64,000 bases of DNA, from assembly GCA_030646295.1 (NCBI GenBank), contig JAUSND010000019.1, positions 242,010 through 306,009 of the forward strand, in the 5' to 3' direction. The DNA comes from Moraxellaceae bacterium (GTDB lineage Bacteria > Pseudomonadota > Gammaproteobacteria > Pseudomonadales > Moraxellaceae). Positions within the stretch are counted from its first letter, which is position 1, and the number at the start of each line of letters is the position of its first letter. Shown in pieces: positions 9,404-21,214 of the stretch. The translations under genes were made by a program, and so were the position numbers. The notes below the pieces were generated by a model. That model saw nothing but the letters and a program-made list of their open reading frames with translations, did not search any database and had not been told where the DNA came from.

Positions 9404-9715
9404 ATGTACGCGGTTATCAAGAGCGGTGGCAAGCAGCATCGCGTGATTCAGGGCGAGACACTTAAGGTCGAGCTGCTGAAGCATGAAGTGGGTCAGACGA
9501 TTACGTTTGATGACGTCCTGATGGTTGTTGATGGCGAGACCATCAAGATCGGTGCGCCGATTGTTGAAGGTGCCAAGGTGCTGGCTGAAGTGATCAGCCA
9601 TGGCCGTCACGACAAGATCCGTATCGTCAAGTTCCGTCGTCGTAAGCATTATCGCAAGCAGGCCGGTCACCGCCAGTATTACACTGAGCTGAAGATCACC
9701 GGTATCAGCCTCTAA
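9404..9715 (+). CDS. rplU: 50S ribosomal protein L21
   Basis: 103 residues from the ATG at 9404 ([14 protein letters not shown]), chosen over the in-frame ATG at 9392 because GGAG lies 6 nt upstream and L21 proteins normally begin MYAVI. Large-subunit protein that binds 23S rRNA. First gene of the rplU-rpmA operon, 19 bp before rpmA. C-terminal [16 protein letters not shown] is the conserved basic L21 signature. Confidence 0.98.
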   Translation: MYAVIKSGGKQHRVIQGETLKVELLKHEVGQTITFDDVLMVVDGETIKIGAPIVEGAKVLAEVISHGRHDKIRIVKFRRRKHYRKQAGHRQYYTELKITGISL

Positions 9716-9734
9716 TTCGCAGGAGTAATCGAAC

Positions 9735-9995
9735 ATGGCACATAAAAAGGCTGGTGGTTCCACCCGCAACGGTCGTGACTCAGAAGCCAAACGCCTTGGC
9801 GTAAAGGTGTATGGCAGCCAGCAGATCCAGGCCGGCGCCATCATCATTCGTCAGCGTGGCACCCAGTATCACGCCGGTGAAAATGTCGGCATGGGCCGTG
9901 ATCACACCCTGTTTGCCAAGGCAGACGGCGTGGTCCGGTTTGTAAAGAAGGGCCCGTTCGCTCGCCAGTACGTTGTGGTTGATACCGCCGTCTGA
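9735..9995 (+). CDS. rpmA: 50S ribosomal protein L27
   Basis: 86 residues beginning [16 protein letters not shown], the mature-type N-terminus without the cleavable extension seen in Firmicutes. The N-terminal tail reaches the peptidyl-transferase centre. AGGAG lies about 10 nt upstream. A strong rho-independent terminator follows, so rplU-rpmA forms a closed transcription unit before obgE. Confidence 0.98.
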   Translation: MAHKKAGGSTRNGRDSEAKRLGVKVYGSQQIQAGAIIIRQRGTQYHAGENVGMGRDHTLFAKADGVVRFVKKGPFARQYVVVDTAV

Positions 9996-10008
9996 GCGTC
10001 GTGAATGC

Positions 10009-10037
10009 AAAAAGCCCCGCATGGTCGGGGCTTTTTT
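10009..10037 (+). terminator. Rho-independent terminator of rplU-rpmA
   Basis: Stem AGCCCCG/CGGGGCT with loop CATGGT and a run of six T; flanking A and T tracts lengthen the stem. Confidence 0.9.
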
Positions 10038-10064
10038 GTTTTCAGGCTAAACTGTTTTTATTGA

Positions 10065-11318
<1,254 letters not shown>

Positions 11319-11435
11319 GTCTTGCTGACGGGGCCGGTACTTGTGCGGCAGCGGCATTTGTTGCGGCTGCCGTCTTTCCGCTGGTTTGTATTCTCGCCTA
11401 CACTCGCACTCTCAATTTCCTGATGTGATTTCTCC

Positions 11436-12560
11436 ATGAGCAACCATCGCCATCGCCTTGCCCAGGGTCAACGCTGGGTCGTGAAAATCGGTTCGGCCTT
11501 GCTGACTGCTGATGGTCAGGGTCTGGATCAGGTTGCCATGAAGGCATGGGTGCAACAGATGGTCGAGTTGCAGCGTGCCGGTGTGGATCTGGTGCTGGTG
11601 TCGTCCGGGGCTGTGGCGGAGGGCATGGTGCGGATGGGGCTCAAGTCGCGTCCCGACTCCGTGCATGAGCTGCAGGCTTGTGCGGCCATTGGCCAGATGG
11701 GTCTGGTGCAGGCATATGAGTGGTTCTTTCGCGAACATGGCGTAAAGACGGCGCAGGTTTTGCTGACCCATGACGATCTGGCGGATCGTCAGCGCTATCT
11801 CAATGCCAGCAGTACATTGCGTACGCTGATCGAGTGGCAGGTGCTGCCTGTCATCAATGAGAACGACACGGTTGCCACGGATGAAATCCGTTTCGGTGAC
11901 AACGATACGCTGGGTGCGCTGGTGGCCAATCTGGTCGAGGCCGACATGCTGATCATCCTGACGGATCAGGAAGGCATGTTTGACCGCGATCCGCGTCATG
12001 ATCCCGATGCCGTGTTGTTGCCGGAGGTGCAGGCCATGGACGAGCGTCTGCTGGCCATGGCTGGTGGTGGTGGCAGCCTTGGGCGTGGCGGCATGCTGAC
12101 CAAGGTGCGTGCGGCCCGCCTGGCGGCACGTTCGGGCTGTGCCACCGTGATTGCCAGTGGTCGTGGTGAAAACATTCTGGTGCGCCTGCGGGCCGGAGAA
12201 GTGCTCGGGACCTTGCTGTTGCCGGAGCAGGATACGCTGGCAGCACGCAAGCAATGGCTGGCGGCCCATCTGCAGCATGCCGGTCGCCTGGTGATTGATG
12301 CCGGCGCCATTCGTGCCCTGCGTGAGGGTGGCAAGAGCCTGTTGCCGGTGGGTGTGAAAAAAGTGGAGGGCAACTTCACGCGTGGTGAGGTGGTGGCCTG
12401 CGTAGATGCGGATGGCGTGCAAATTGCCGTCGGTGTCGTCAACTACAGTGCTGCTGAAGCGCAGCGTATCGCCGGCCAGTCATCGGACAAGATCGAGAGG
12501 TTGCTGGGCTATGTGGATGCCGCCGAGCTGATGCATCGCGATAATCTGGTCGTTCTCTGA
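11436..12560 (+). CDS. proB: Glutamate 5-kinase
   Basis: 374 residues. The amino-acid-kinase domain begins [11 protein letters not shown] and contains the [16 protein letters not shown] and LGRGGMLTK signatures. A C-terminal PUA domain (about residues 280-365) is present, as in the E. coli enzyme. Catalyses the first, proline-inhibited step of proline synthesis, ATP-dependent phosphorylation of glutamate. Located after obgE as in pseudomonads; the gap of about 117 bp may contain its own promoter. Confidence 0.97.
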   Translation: MSNHRHRLAQGQRWVVKIGSALLTADGQGLDQVAMKAWVQQMVELQRAGVDLVLVSSGAVAEGMVRMGLKSRPDSVHELQACAAIGQMGLVQAYEWFFREHGVKTAQVLLTHDDLADRQRYLNASSTLRTLIEWQVLPVINENDTVATDEIRFGDNDTLGALVANLVEADMLIILTDQEGMFDRDPRHDPDAVLLPEVQAMDERLLAMAGGGGSLGRGGMLTKVRAARLAARSGCATVIASGRGENILVRLRAGEVLGTLLLPEQDTLAARKQWLAAHLQHAGRLVIDAGAIRALREGGKSLLPVGVKKVEGNFTRGEVVACVDADGVQIAVGVVNYSAAEAQRIAGQSSDKIERLLGYVDAAELMHRDNLVVL

Positions 12561-12591
12561 GTCATTCTTTCTGTTTCAGGCCGGGGCTCGC

Positions 12592-13473
12592 ATGAAACGT
12601 ATATTGCCCCCGGCAGTTCTGACGGCGCTGATTGCGCTCTACCTGATCTGGGGTTCCACCTATCTGGCCATGCGGCTGGTTGTCGAAGGCATGCCGCCCC
12701 TGCTCTCGGCCGGTATCCGCTACAGCATTGCCGGCACTCTCTTTTTTGTTTTCCTGAAGCTCCGTGGTGCTGTCTGGCCCAGCCTGCGGCAGTGGCGTGA
12801 TGCCGGTATGGTGGGCGTCCTGCTGCTGCTCGGGGGGAATGGTGCCGTAGCGCTGGCTCTGGAGCAGGGTATCAGCTCGGGCATGGCGGCGCTGGTGGTG
12901 GCGATTGCCCCGCTGTTTGCCCTGATTTTTGCCACCATGTGGGGGCAGGCGGTGCAGGGGCGTGACTGGCTTGGTATTGCCCTGGGGGTGGCAGGGATCA
13001 TGCTGCTCAATGCCGGCAGTGTGCTCTCGGCCAGTCCCGCCGGTATGGTATTGCTGGTGATGGCGGCTCTGATCTGGGCTTTTGGCTCCATGTGGGGCAA
13101 GCGGCTGCAGCAGCCCCCGGCGTTCATGGCAAGCGCCGTGCAGATGCTGGTTGGCGGTGCGGTGCTGATGCTGGCGGGAACCTTGCGGGGGGAGGCCATC
13201 ACGACCATGCCGTCGGCCCAGTCGCTCTGGGCGCTGGCCTACCTGATCTTCTTTGGCTCGATCCTTGGTTTTTCCTCGTATGTCTATCTGCTGGCCACGG
13301 TACGGCCGGCACTGGCGACCAGTTATGCCTATGTCAATCCGGTGGTGGCCGTGGCGCTGGGGGTGTGGCTGGGGGGCGAGCAGGTGGACGCCATGGAGCT
13401 GGCAGGCATGACCGTCATTCTGGCTGGCGTGGTCATGGTTTGCTGGCCTTCGGAAAAGGCGCCGGGCGTCTGA
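12592..13473 (+). CDS. yedA: EamA/DMT-family exporter, YedA type
   Basis: 293 residues with about ten predicted membrane helices in two EamA repeats. The N-terminal IALYLIWGSTYLAMR and the C-terminal PALATSYAYVNPVVAVALG are close to E. coli YedA as I remember it. Inner-membrane transporter of the drug/metabolite superfamily; substrate unknown. Starts 31 bp after proB and may be cotranscribed. Ends at a bidirectional terminator shared with rpsT. The name rests on similarity by eye. Confidence 0.8.
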   Translation: MKRILPPAVLTALIALYLIWGSTYLAMRLVVEGMPPLLSAGIRYSIAGTLFFVFLKLRGAVWPSLRQWRDAGMVGVLLLLGGNGAVALALEQGISSGMAALVVAIAPLFALIFATMWGQAVQGRDWLGIALGVAGIMLLNAGSVLSASPAGMVLLVMAALIWAFGSMWGKRLQQPPAFMASAVQMLVGGAVLMLAGTLRGEAITTMPSAQSLWALAYLIFFGSILGFSSYVYLLATVRPALATSYAYVNPVVAVALGVWLGGEQVDAMELAGMTVILAGVVMVCWPSEKAPGV

Positions 13474-13498
13474 GTTACGGCAGAAAACGAGCAGGCAT

Positions 13499-13527
13499 AA
13501 AAAAACCGGCCAGAAGGCCGGTTTTTT
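13499..13527. terminator. Bidirectional terminator between yedA and rpsT
   Basis: Seven A, then CCGGCC, loop AGAA, GGCCGG and six T. The A and T tracts make it work in both directions for the convergent yedA and rpsT genes. Confidence 0.9.
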
Positions 13528-13542
13528 CAGGAATGCAGTGGA

Positions 13543-13806
13543 TCAGGCAAGAGCCTTGATCTGCGCATTCAGGCGGCTCTTGTGACGAGCGGCCTTGTTC
13601 TTGTGAATGATGCCTTTGTCGGCCATACGGTCAATCACCGGCACGGCGGTTGTGTAGGCGGTCTGGGCATTGGCCTTGTCGCCAGTGGCAATCGCATTCA
13701 CGACTTTCTTGATGTAAGTGCGAACCATGGAGCGCAGGCTGGCGTTGTGGGCGCGTGCCTTGTCGTTCTGGCGAGCACGCTTCTTGGCTTGTGCAGAGTT
13801 GGCCAC
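13543..13806 (-). CDS. rpsT: 30S ribosomal protein S20
   Basis: 87 residues, Lys/Arg/Ala-rich. The frame has no ATG at the expected place: the start is a GTG at 13806 giving (f)[13 protein letters not shown], with AGGAG 7 nt upstream. S20 binds the 5' domain of 16S rRNA. In E. coli the rpsT start is also a weak codon (UUG) and takes part in autoregulation, so the GTG here may be functional. Own promoter at 13885-13913. Confidence 0.97.
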   Translation of the reverse strand: MANSAQAKKRARQNDKARAHNASLRSMVRTYIKKVVNAIATGDKANAQTAYTTAVPVIDRMADKGIIHKNKAARHKSRLNAQIKALA

Positions 13807-13884
13807 GTTGGCTCTCCTGAAGTAAAAGGCTGTCGAAACAGTCGAAAAATGTCTTCCGGAAAAATATCCGAAATAAGGCGCGCA

Positions 13885-13913
13885 ATTCTGCCGATGGGAT
13901 GGAGGGAAGTCAA
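13885..13913 (-). promoter_or_regulatory. rpsT promoter
   Basis: Minus-strand TTGACT, 17-bp spacer, CAGAAT, followed by TGCGCGCC. It sits between rsuA and rpsT. The -10/discriminator block is the same as at rplU. Confidence 0.75.
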
Positions 13914-13931
13914 CCCGCGAATGGCATGGAC

Positions 13932-14642
13932 TCAGGCCTTTGTCTGCCCCAGAGCGACTTCCAGGGGGGTCAGGGGGCGCCACTCGCCCGGTGACAGGGC
14001 CAAATCCAGCTCAATTCCGGCGACCGCCTCGCGATGCAGGCACTCTACATGATTGCCAATGGCGGCAAACATGCGTTTTACCTGGTGGTAGCGGCCCTCC
14101 TGCAGCCACACCAGGGCTTCGCAGGGCCCCAGTTTTTGCAGGCGCGCCGGCAGTGTGGGCTGGTCTTCCTCGCCGCGCAGGCGCAAGCCGTTGGCAAACT
14201 GTGCTTCTGCGTCATCGGGTATGGGGCGCGCGGTCTGCACGCGGTAACGCTTTTCATGCCGTCCCGGCGCTTTCACCCGATGTGACCACTGGCCATCGTC
14301 CGTGATCAGTACCAGGCCGGTGGTGTCGATATCCAGGCGTCCGGCAATGTGCAGGCCATCGGGGTCTTCGTCACGCAACAGGTCAAGCACGGTGCGGTGC
14401 TCGCCATCTTCGGTGGCAGAAACCACGCCCGCCGGCTTGTTGAGCATGAAGTAGCGCGGGCCGCGCAGTGTCAGCAGGGTGCCATCCAGCGTGACGGCAT
14501 CTTCGTGGCCCAGCGCGAGGCCGGCATCCTTCACGGGTTGGCCGTTCACCCGCAGCCGGCCCGCCCGCAGCAGGAGGCGAACTTCGCTGCGGGAGTGTGG
14601 TGTGGTGTGGGATACAAACTTGTCGAGACGCATGGTGCGCAT
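13932..14642 (-). CDS. rsuA: 16S rRNA pseudouridine(516) synthase RsuA
   Basis: 236 residues, or 233 if the second ATG at 14633 (MRLDKF) is used; neither start has a clear ribosome-binding site. An N-terminal S4-like domain ([18 protein letters not shown]) precedes the catalytic domain with [12 protein letters not shown], in which Asp104 is the expected nucleophile. [18 protein letters not shown] is characteristic of RsuA rather than RluB/E/F. Modifies U516 of 16S rRNA. Sits head-to-tail with rpsT, whose promoter lies just downstream. Confidence 0.9.
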   Translation of the reverse strand: MRTMRLDKFVSHTTPHSRSEVRLLLRAGRLRVNGQPVKDAGLALGHEDAVTLDGTLLTLRGPRYFMLNKPAGVVSATEDGEHRTVLDLLRDEDPDGLHIAGRLDIDTTGLVLITDDGQWSHRVKAPGRHEKRYRVQTARPIPDDAEAQFANGLRLRGEEDQPTLPARLQKLGPCEALVWLQEGRYHQVKRMFAAIGNHVECLHREAVAGIELDLALSPGEWRPLTPLEVALGQTKA

Positions 14643-14766
14643 TGTACTGTCTGTGTATGCCTGAGGGGTAAATACTGCACGAATGGCGGCGCAGGCAGTT
14701 CCGCAGGGGCGGTGCCTTCGCTACCATCGCGCCCTTGATGGTCCACCTTGCCGCCTCTTGCCCGGA

Positions 14767-16350
14767 ATGCCCATGTCCACGCCCGTTGCGCCCACTCCTG
14801 CTGCCCCGAAAAAGAAAGGCCACGGCCTTTGGCGCTCCACGCTGGTGGTGAGTGCCATGACCATGCTCTCGCGCATTGCCGGGCTGGTGCGGGATATTGT
14901 GTTCCTGAATGCCTTTGGGGCCGACAAGCTGATGGACGCCTTTCTGGTGGCGTTCAAGATTCCCAACTTCATGCGCCGTCTGTTTGCCGAGGGGGCCTTT
15001 GCGCAGGCTTTTGTGCCGGTGCTCACCGAGTACAAGACCACCAGGGAGCAGGCCGACGTCAAGGCGCTGGTGGACCGGGTGGCGGGTTCATTGACCGTTA
15101 TTCTGGGTGGCTTGAGCTTCTTTGCAGTGATTGCCTCGCCCGCCATCATCTTTGTGTTTGCTCCGGGTTTCCGCACGGATGCCTTCAAGTTTGATCTGGC
15201 GGCCGACATGTTGCGGCTGACGTTTCCGTATCTGTTGCTGATCTCGCTCACTGCGTTTGCCGGCGGCATTCTCAATACCTATGGCCGCTTTGCCGTGTCG
15301 TCCTTTACGCCGGTGCTGCTCAACATCACCCTGATTGCCTGTGCCTTGTTTCTGGCGCCGTTGCTGGAGCAGCCCATCATGGCGCTGGCCTGGGGCGTGA
15401 TGTTTGCCGGCTTGCTGCAGCTGGCGTTCCAGATTCCCGCCCTGATGAACCTGCACCTGTTGCCGCGGCCCAAAGTGGACTTCAAGGATGAGGGGGTGAA
15501 GCGGGTGATGGGCCTGATGCTGCCTGCCCTGTTCGGGGTGTCCGTCAGCCAGATCAACTTGCTCCTCGACACGATTCTGGCCTCCTTTCTGATTGAAGGC
15601 TCCGTGTCGTGGCTGTATACCGCCGAGCGCCTGACTGAGCTGCCACTGGGGCTGATTGGAATTGCAGTGGCAACCGTGATCCTGCCGTCCCTGTCGGCCA
15701 AGCATGCAGCGAAAGCGGATGATGAGTTTCGTGCCATGGTGGACTGGGCATTGCGTGTCATCGTGCTGGTGGGGCTGCCCGCGTCTCTGGCGATGGGGGT
15801 GCTGGCCGAGCCGCTGATTGCGGCACTGTTCCATCATGGCAAGTTTGATGCGCAGGACGTGGCCATGTCGGCGGGCGCTCTCAAGGCGCTGTCCGGCGGC
15901 ATTCTCGCCTTCATGATGATCAAGGTGTTCGCACCGGGCTATTACTCGCGTCAGGATGTTCGCACGCCGGTGAAGATCGGCATCATCGCCATGGTGGCCA
16001 ACATGGTCTTCAACCTGATCCTGGTCTGGGATCTCAAGCATGTGGGCCTGTCGCTGGCCAGCACCCTGTCGGCCTTCCTGAATGCCGGCCTGCTGTACTG
16101 GGGATTGCACAAGCGGGGGGTTTACCGGCTGGAAGCGCACTGGTGGAAGCTGGGTGCCCGCTATGTGGCGGCCAATGTCGTCATGGTGGGGGTGCTGGTG
16201 GCGCTGACGCCGGCCACCTCATGGTGGCTGACCCATGGCAGCCTGATCAAGGCCGAGGCCATCCTGGGTATCTGTGCGGCGGGCGCCGGGGCATATTTTG
16301 TCGCCCTGTATGCCTTTGGCTTCCGCATACGGGAAATCCGCCATCACTGA
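14767..16350 (+). CDS. murJ: Lipid II flippase MurJ (MviN)
   Basis: 527 residues from the ATG at 14767 (a second ATG at 14773 is equally plausible). After a short Pro/Lys-rich N-terminus the protein has about 14 membrane helices. LWRSTLVVSAMTMLSRIAGLVRD is split by family-typical residues: SRIxGxxRD and the GADKLMDAFLVAFKIPN segment are MurJ hallmarks. It flips lipid II across the inner membrane during peptidoglycan synthesis. Followed 55 bp later by ribF, the order found in Pseudomonas. Confidence 0.96.
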   Translation: MPMSTPVAPTPAAPKKKGHGLWRSTLVVSAMTMLSRIAGLVRDIVFLNAFGADKLMDAFLVAFKIPNFMRRLFAEGAFAQAFVPVLTEYKTTREQADVKALVDRVAGSLTVILGGLSFFAVIASPAIIFVFAPGFRTDAFKFDLAADMLRLTFPYLLLISLTAFAGGILNTYGRFAVSSFTPVLLNITLIACALFLAPLLEQPIMALAWGVMFAGLLQLAFQIPALMNLHLLPRPKVDFKDEGVKRVMGLMLPALFGVSVSQINLLLDTILASFLIEGSVSWLYTAERLTELPLGLIGIAVATVILPSLSAKHAAKADDEFRAMVDWALRVIVLVGLPASLAMGVLAEPLIAALFHHGKFDAQDVAMSAGALKALSGGILAFMMIKVFAPGYYSRQDVRTPVKIGIIAMVANMVFNLILVWDLKHVGLSLASTLSAFLNAGLLYWGLHKRGVYRLEAHWWKLGARYVAANVVMVGVLVALTPATSWWLTHGSLIKAEAILGICAAGAGAYFVALYAFGFRIREIRHH

Positions 16351-16405
16351 CGCCGGCCCGGTCTTTCTTTATACTGCCGGGCTGTCCTGAACCAGCTTGA
16401 ACCCC

Positions 16406-17332
16406 ATGGAACTCATTCGCGGCCTGCATAACCTTCGTCCCCGCCACCGTAACTCTGTGGTGACGATAGGCAATTTTGACGGGGTGCACCGGGGGCATCA
16501 GGTCATCCTGTCCCAGTTGCAGGCAGCGGGGCAGGCGCTCGGTGTGCCAGACACAGTGATGATTTTCGAGCCGCAGCCGCAGGAGTTTTTTCAGGGCGCG
16601 CAGGCGCCGGCGCGACTGATGCACTGGCGCGACAAGATCGATGCGCTGGCCGGATGCGGTGTGGCGCGTGTGCTGTGTGTGCGTTTTGATGAAAAATTCC
16701 GCGCCCTGACCGCACGTGGTTTTGTGCAAGAACTGCTGGTGGACGGGCTTGGGTGCCGGCATCTGGTGATAGGTGACGACTTCCGCTTTGGTTGTGACCG
16801 CTCGGGTGATTTTTCAGTGTTGCAGGCTGCGGGCAACGAATTCGGTTTTGCCGTCAGCAGTACGTCCACAATCATGGTGGAGAATGATCGCGTGAGCAGT
16901 ACCCGTGTACGCATCGCCATTCGTGCCGGAGATTTTCGTCTCGCCGAAACCCTGCTGGGTTTCCCGTACGGTGTGAGCGGCCGGGTATCGCATGGCGACA
17001 AGATTGGTCGCACGCTGGGCGTGCCCACGGCCAATATTCCGTCACGCCGGCTGGTATCGCCGCTCAGCGGGATTTATGCCGTAACGGTGGAGGGCGCAGC
17101 GGACGTGCCGGTGTTTGGAGTGACCAGTGTGGGGCGGCGGCCAACAGTGCATGGTCAGGATGAGCGCATCGAAACCCACCTGCTCGATTTTGATGGCGAT
17201 ATTTATGGACGCCGCATCAAGGTGGTTTTTCACCGGAAACTGCGGGAAGAGCTGAAGTTCAACTCGCTCGATGAATTAAAGACGGCAATGGCGAAAGACA
17301 TTGCCGACAGTCGCGAATTTTTTGGAATTTGA
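16406..17332 (+). CDS. ribF: Bifunctional riboflavin kinase / FAD synthetase
   Basis: 308 residues from the ATG at 16406 ([12 protein letters not shown]); a TTG nine bases earlier is less likely. N-terminal FMN adenylyltransferase domain with [12 protein letters not shown] and the SSTRVR motif. C-terminal riboflavin kinase domain with [20 protein letters not shown]. Converts riboflavin to FMN and FAD. Ends 44 bp before ileS and is probably in the same transcript. Confidence 0.97.
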   Translation: MELIRGLHNLRPRHRNSVVTIGNFDGVHRGHQVILSQLQAAGQALGVPDTVMIFEPQPQEFFQGAQAPARLMHWRDKIDALAGCGVARVLCVRFDEKFRALTARGFVQELLVDGLGCRHLVIGDDFRFGCDRSGDFSVLQAAGNEFGFAVSSTSTIMVENDRVSSTRVRIAIRAGDFRLAETLLGFPYGVSGRVSHGDKIGRTLGVPTANIPSRRLVSPLSGIYAVTVEGAADVPVFGVTSVGRRPTVHGQDERIETHLLDFDGDIYGRRIKVVFHRKLREELKFNSLDELKTAMAKDIADSREFFGI

Positions 17333-17376
17333 CCTCGTGCTTTCTCTCCGGAGAGGGCCAACCCAGAAGCAATGAC

Positions 17377-20217
17377 ATGACAACAGACTACAAGCCGACG
17401 CTTAACCTTCCTGAAACCGGTTTTGCCATGAAGGCGAGCCTGTCCACGCGTGAGCCTGCCATGGTGGCTGCATGGCAGGAAAAGAAGCTTTACGAGAAGA
17501 TTCGCGAAGCTCGTCGCGGTGCGCAAAAGTTCATCCTGCATGACGGCCCTCCTTATGCCAATGGCGATATTCACATCGGCCATGCCGTTAACAAGATACT
17601 GAAGGATATCATCGTCAAGTCGAAGACATTGTCAGGCTTTGATGCGCCATATGTGCCGGGCTGGGACTGTCATGGCCTGCCCATCGAGCTGAATGTCGAG
17701 AAAAAAGTCGGCAAGCCGGGTGAAAAGGTTTCTGCTAAGGAGTTTCGCCAGCACTGCCGTGACTATGCGCAGTCGCAGGTGGAAAAGCAGCGCACCGATT
17801 TCATGCGTCTTGGCGTATTGGGCGACTGGTTCAATCCCTACCTCACCATGAACTACACGCAGGAAGCCGACATCATTCGGGTGCTTGGCCAGATTGCGAA
17901 AAACGGCCATCTGCACAAGGGCCTGAAGCCGGTGCACTGGTGCATGGATTGCGGTTCGGCGCTGGCCGAGGCAGAGGTCGAGTATTACGACAAGGCCTCG
18001 CATGCCGTGGATGTCGGTTTTCCGGTCAAGGATCTGGCGGATCTGGCAAAGCGTGCCGGTCTGGCCTCGATTGATCTTCCGGTGGATGTGGTGATCTGGA
18101 CCACAACGCCGTGGACCCTGCCGGCCAACCAGGCGGTGAGTTTGCACCCCGAATTCGAGTACGCCATTGTTGCTGCCACGATTGCGGGTGAGCGCCGTGC
18201 AATTATTGTTGCGGATGCACTGGTGGAAAGTGCAGTGGCACGTTATGAAGCGGAAAATGCCGAGACGCTGGCCAAGGTGACGGGGGCGGCACTGGAACAT
18301 CTGGTGCTGCAGCATCCCTTCTATGAGCGCGAAGTGCCTGTGATTGTTGGCGAGCATGTCACGGCAGACTCCGGTACGGGTGCGGTGCACACGGCGCCGG
18401 GGCACGGTCAGGACGACTTTGTGATTGGTCGTAAATACAATCTTCTCGTGGATAACCCGGTCGACAGCCAGGGCGTGTTTCTGCCGTCCACTCCGATGTT
18501 TGCGGGAATGCACGTGAACAAGGCAAACGAGCCGATCATCGAGGCGCTGAAAGAAACGTCACGCGCGAATCGCTCACTGCTGCTTGCCCACAAGAAAATC
18601 CAGCACAGCTATCCGCATTGCTGGCGCCACAAGACCCCGATCATTTTTCGCGCCACGCCGCAGTGGTTCATCAGCATGGTGCAGGCCGGTCTGCGCGACA
18701 TGGCCATGCAGGCCATTCCGGCGGTGCAGTGGGTGCCGGACTGGGGGCAGGCCCGTATCGAGGGCATGATTGCCGGTCGCCCGGACTGGTGCGTGTCGCG
18801 CCAGCGCACCTGGGGCGTGCCGATCACCCTGTTTGTGCACAAGGAAACAGGAGAGCTGCACCCGCAGACGGCCGAGCTGATCGAGCAGGTGGCACTCAGG
18901 GTGGAACAGGCCGGGATTGATGCCTGGTTTGATCTGCCTGCCAGTGAGTTGCTTGGTGATGATGCGAAAAACTACGACAAGGTTACCGATACACTGGATG
19001 TCTGGTTTGACTCCGGCGTGACGCATACAGCTGTGTTGAAACGTTTTGAGGGACTGCAGTTTCCGGCGGATCTTTATCTGGAAGGCTCTGACCAGCACCG
19101 TGGCTGGTTCCAGTCGTCGTTGCTGGCGTCACTTGCAGCCAATGGTGCCGCACCCTACAAGTCAGTGCTGACGCACGGCTTTACCGTGGATGGACAGGGT
19201 CGCAAGATGTCCAAGTCGGTGGGGAATGTGGTGGCGCCGCAGAAGGTGATGCAGACCCTGGGTGCCGACATCATCCGTCTCTGGGTGGCGGCCACGGATT
19301 ATCGTGGCGAAATGTCGGTGAGCGATGAAATTCTCAATCGCATGTCGGATACCTATCGCCGTATCCGCAACACCCTGCGCTTCCTGCTTTCCAATCTCAA
19401 CGGTTTTGATCCGGTGCAGCATCTGGTGAAGACCGAAGACATGTTGGCGCTGGATCGCTGGGTGGTGGATCGTGCCGCCCTGCTGCAGGATGAAATAAAA
19501 ACGTCCTACGATAATTTCCAGTTCCACCAGATCTATCACCGTCTGCATAACTTCTGCGTGGCCGAGCTGGGTGGTTTCTATCTCGACATCATCAAGGACC
19601 GTCAGTACACGACGCAGCCGGACTCGCTGGCGCGGCGCTCGGCGCAGACTGCATTGTTCCATATTGCAGAAGCTTTCACGCGCTGGATGTCGCCGGTGCT
19701 GAGCTTTACGGCCGAAGAAATCTGGACGGTGTTGCCGGGACAGCGTTCCGAGTCCGTGTTCCTCGAATCATGGTATGAAGGATTGGCCCAGCTGCCGGAA
19801 AACAGCAGCGACGTCACGCTCACCCGCGGTTACTGGGATGATGTGATGGCGGTGAAGTCTGCCGTTAACAAGGAAATCGAGGAGGCCCGTAACCGCAAGG
19901 AAGTTGGCGCCGGGCTCTCTGCGGAAGTGGACCTGTATGTGTCGCCTGAGCGTCAGCAGGCCCTGGCCGCCATGGGTGACGAGTTGCGTTTTGTGCTGAT
20001 TACTTCGGCGGTGCGTCTGCAACCGCTAGCTGAGCAGGGTGTGCTGACGGAGCTTGAAGGTCTGCGTGTGAAAATTTCGGCATCGGCACATCAGAAGTGT
20101 GCGCGCTGCTGGCATTACCGGCCCGATGTGGGCGCCAATGCCGCGCACCCGGATATTTGTGAACGCTGTGCGGACAACCTGCCGGAAGGCAAGGGTGAAG
20201 TTCGCCGTTTTGCCTGA
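17377..20217 (+). CDS. ileS: Isoleucyl-tRNA synthetase
   Basis: 946 residues from the ATG at 17377 ([20 protein letters not shown]). Class I synthetase: HIGH at residues 66-69, the CP1 editing domain in the middle ([12 protein letters not shown] near residue 245), KMSKS at 610-614, and a C-terminal zinc finger CxxC...CxxC with Cys908/911 and Cys928/931. This bacterial (IleS1-like) form has the Zn finger, so it is probably the mupirocin-sensitive type; that is inference. Upstream of lspA, the usual order. Confidence 0.98.
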   Translation: MTTDYKPTLNLPETGFAMKASLSTREPAMVAAWQEKKLYEKIREARRGAQKFILHDGPPYANGDIHIGHAVNKILKDIIVKSKTLSGFDAPYVPGWDCHGLPIELNVEKKVGKPGEKVSAKEFRQHCRDYAQSQVEKQRTDFMRLGVLGDWFNPYLTMNYTQEADIIRVLGQIAKNGHLHKGLKPVHWCMDCGSALAEAEVEYYDKASHAVDVGFPVKDLADLAKRAGLASIDLPVDVVIWTTTPWTLPANQAVSLHPEFEYAIVAATIAGERRAIIVADALVESAVARYEAENAETLAKVTGAALEHLVLQHPFYEREVPVIVGEHVTADSGTGAVHTAPGHGQDDFVIGRKYNLLVDNPVDSQGVFLPSTPMFAGMHVNKANEPIIEALKETSRANRSLLLAHKKIQHSYPHCWRHKTPIIFRATPQWFISMVQAGLRDMAMQAIPAVQWVPDWGQARIEGMIAGRPDWCVSRQRTWGVPITLFVHKETGELHPQTAELIEQVALRVEQAGIDAWFDLPASELLGDDAKNYDKVTDTLDVWFDSGVTHTAVLKRFEGLQFPADLYLEGSDQHRGWFQSSLLASLAANGAAPYKSVLTHGFTVDGQGRKMSKSVGNVVAPQKVMQTLGADIIRLWVAATDYRGEMSVSDEILNRMSDTYRRIRNTLRFLLSNLNGFDPVQHLVKTEDMLALDRWVVDRAALLQDEIKTSYDNFQFHQIYHRLHNFCVAELGGFYLDIIKDRQYTTQPDSLARRSAQTALFHIAEAFTRWMSPVLSFTAEEIWTVLPGQRSESVFLESWYEGLAQLPENSSDVTLTRGYWDDVMAVKSAVNKEIEEARNRKEVGAGLSAEVDLYVSPERQQALAAMGDELRFVLITSAVRLQPLAEQGVLTELEGLRVKISASAHQKCARCWHYRPDVGANAAHPDICERCADNLPEGKGEVRRFA

Positions 20218-20238
20218 GAAAACTGAAGTGAGTCATTT

Positions 20239-20739
20239 GTGAACGAACAGGTACGCAGGAACTTTGCCTGGCTTTGGCTGGCGGTGCTGGTGATCGTGCT
20301 GGATCAGGCGACAAAGATGTATTTCTCGGCAACGATGCAGTTGGGGGAATCCGTCTCCCTGTTGCCGGTGTTCAGCTGGACGCTGGCCCATAATTACGGT
20401 GCCGCCTTCAGCTTTCTGCATGACGCCGGAGGCTGGCAACGCTGGTTTTTTGCCGGCATTGCGCTGGTGGTGAGTGGTGGCATCCTGTTCTGGCTGAAAA
20501 CCCTGCCGGCCAATGCACGTTTCCTTGCGTGTGCGCTGGTACTGGTGCTGGGCGGTGCGCTCGGCAACCTGTATGACCGCATGATGCTCGGTTATGTGGT
20601 GGACTTCATTCATGTGCACTACGGCACCTGGCATTTCCCCGCCTTCAATATTGCTGACTGCGGTATCAGTGTGGGTGCAGCCATGCTGATTTTTGACTCC
20701 CTTTTTCTTGAAAAGAAGCGTGAGGCTGCCAATGGCTGA
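20239..20739 (+). CDS. lspA: Lipoprotein signal peptidase (signal peptidase II)
   Basis: 166 residues from a GTG at 20239, 21 bp after ileS. Four membrane helices. The catalytic Asp pair should be Asp122 in YVVDFIH and Asp140 in FNIADCGIS. Cleaves the signal peptide of prolipoproteins after diacylglyceryl modification, in the inner membrane. Overlaps fkpB by 8 bp, implying translational coupling. Confidence 0.97.
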   Translation: MNEQVRRNFAWLWLAVLVIVLDQATKMYFSATMQLGESVSLLPVFSWTLAHNYGAAFSFLHDAGGWQRWFFAGIALVVSGGILFWLKTLPANARFLACALVLVLGGALGNLYDRMMLGYVVDFIHVHYGTWHFPAFNIADCGISVGAAMLIFDSLFLEKKREAANG

Positions 20740-21199
20740 AATGATTGGTCACGGCAAGAAAGTCACCCTGCATTTCTCGATTGCGCTGGCCGATGGCCAG
20801 CTGATTGATACAACGCGTGAGCGTGCGGAGCCTGCCGAGTTCATCGTGGGGGATGGCAGTCTGCTCCCCGGGTTTGAAAAAGCGGTTTTTGGTTTACGCG
20901 CGGGTGATCGACGCTCGGTATTCATTGACGCGGCGCATGGCTTTGGCGACTGGAACCCGGACAACCAGCAGGTGTTCACCCGTGTCCAGTTCAGTCATCT
21001 GACACTGGAGGAGGGCATGATCATCTCCTTTGCCGACAAGTCGGGCGAGTTGCCAGGCGTGGTCAAGGCCTTTGACGATGACACTGTCACGGTGGACTTC
21101 AATCATCCGCTGGCGGGTCGTGACCTGGTATTCGAAGTGGATATCATTCGTGTCATGGATGCCGATGCCAGTCCGGTCAGCCTTGGGCAACGGGTATAG
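20732..21199 (+). CDS. fkpB: FKBP-type peptidyl-prolyl isomerase (SlpA/FkpB)
   Basis: 155 residues from the ATG at 20732 (MAEMIGHGKKVTLHF), inside the end of lspA, with GAGG 6 nt upstream. FKBP core with GDGSLLPGFEKAVFGLRAGD, plus an inserted IF domain, as in SlyD-like proteins but without the His-rich tail. Cytoplasmic chaperone/PPIase. Part of the ribF-ileS-lspA-fkpB-ispH group. Confidence 0.93.
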   Translation: MAEMIGHGKKVTLHFSIALADGQLIDTTRERAEPAEFIVGDGSLLPGFEKAVFGLRAGDRRSVFIDAAHGFGDWNPDNQQVFTRVQFSHLTLEEGMIISFADKSGELPGVVKAFDDDTVTVDFNHPLAGRDLVFEVDIIRVMDADASPVSLGQRV

Positions 21200-21214
21200 C
21201 AAGAGGGCCTCATC

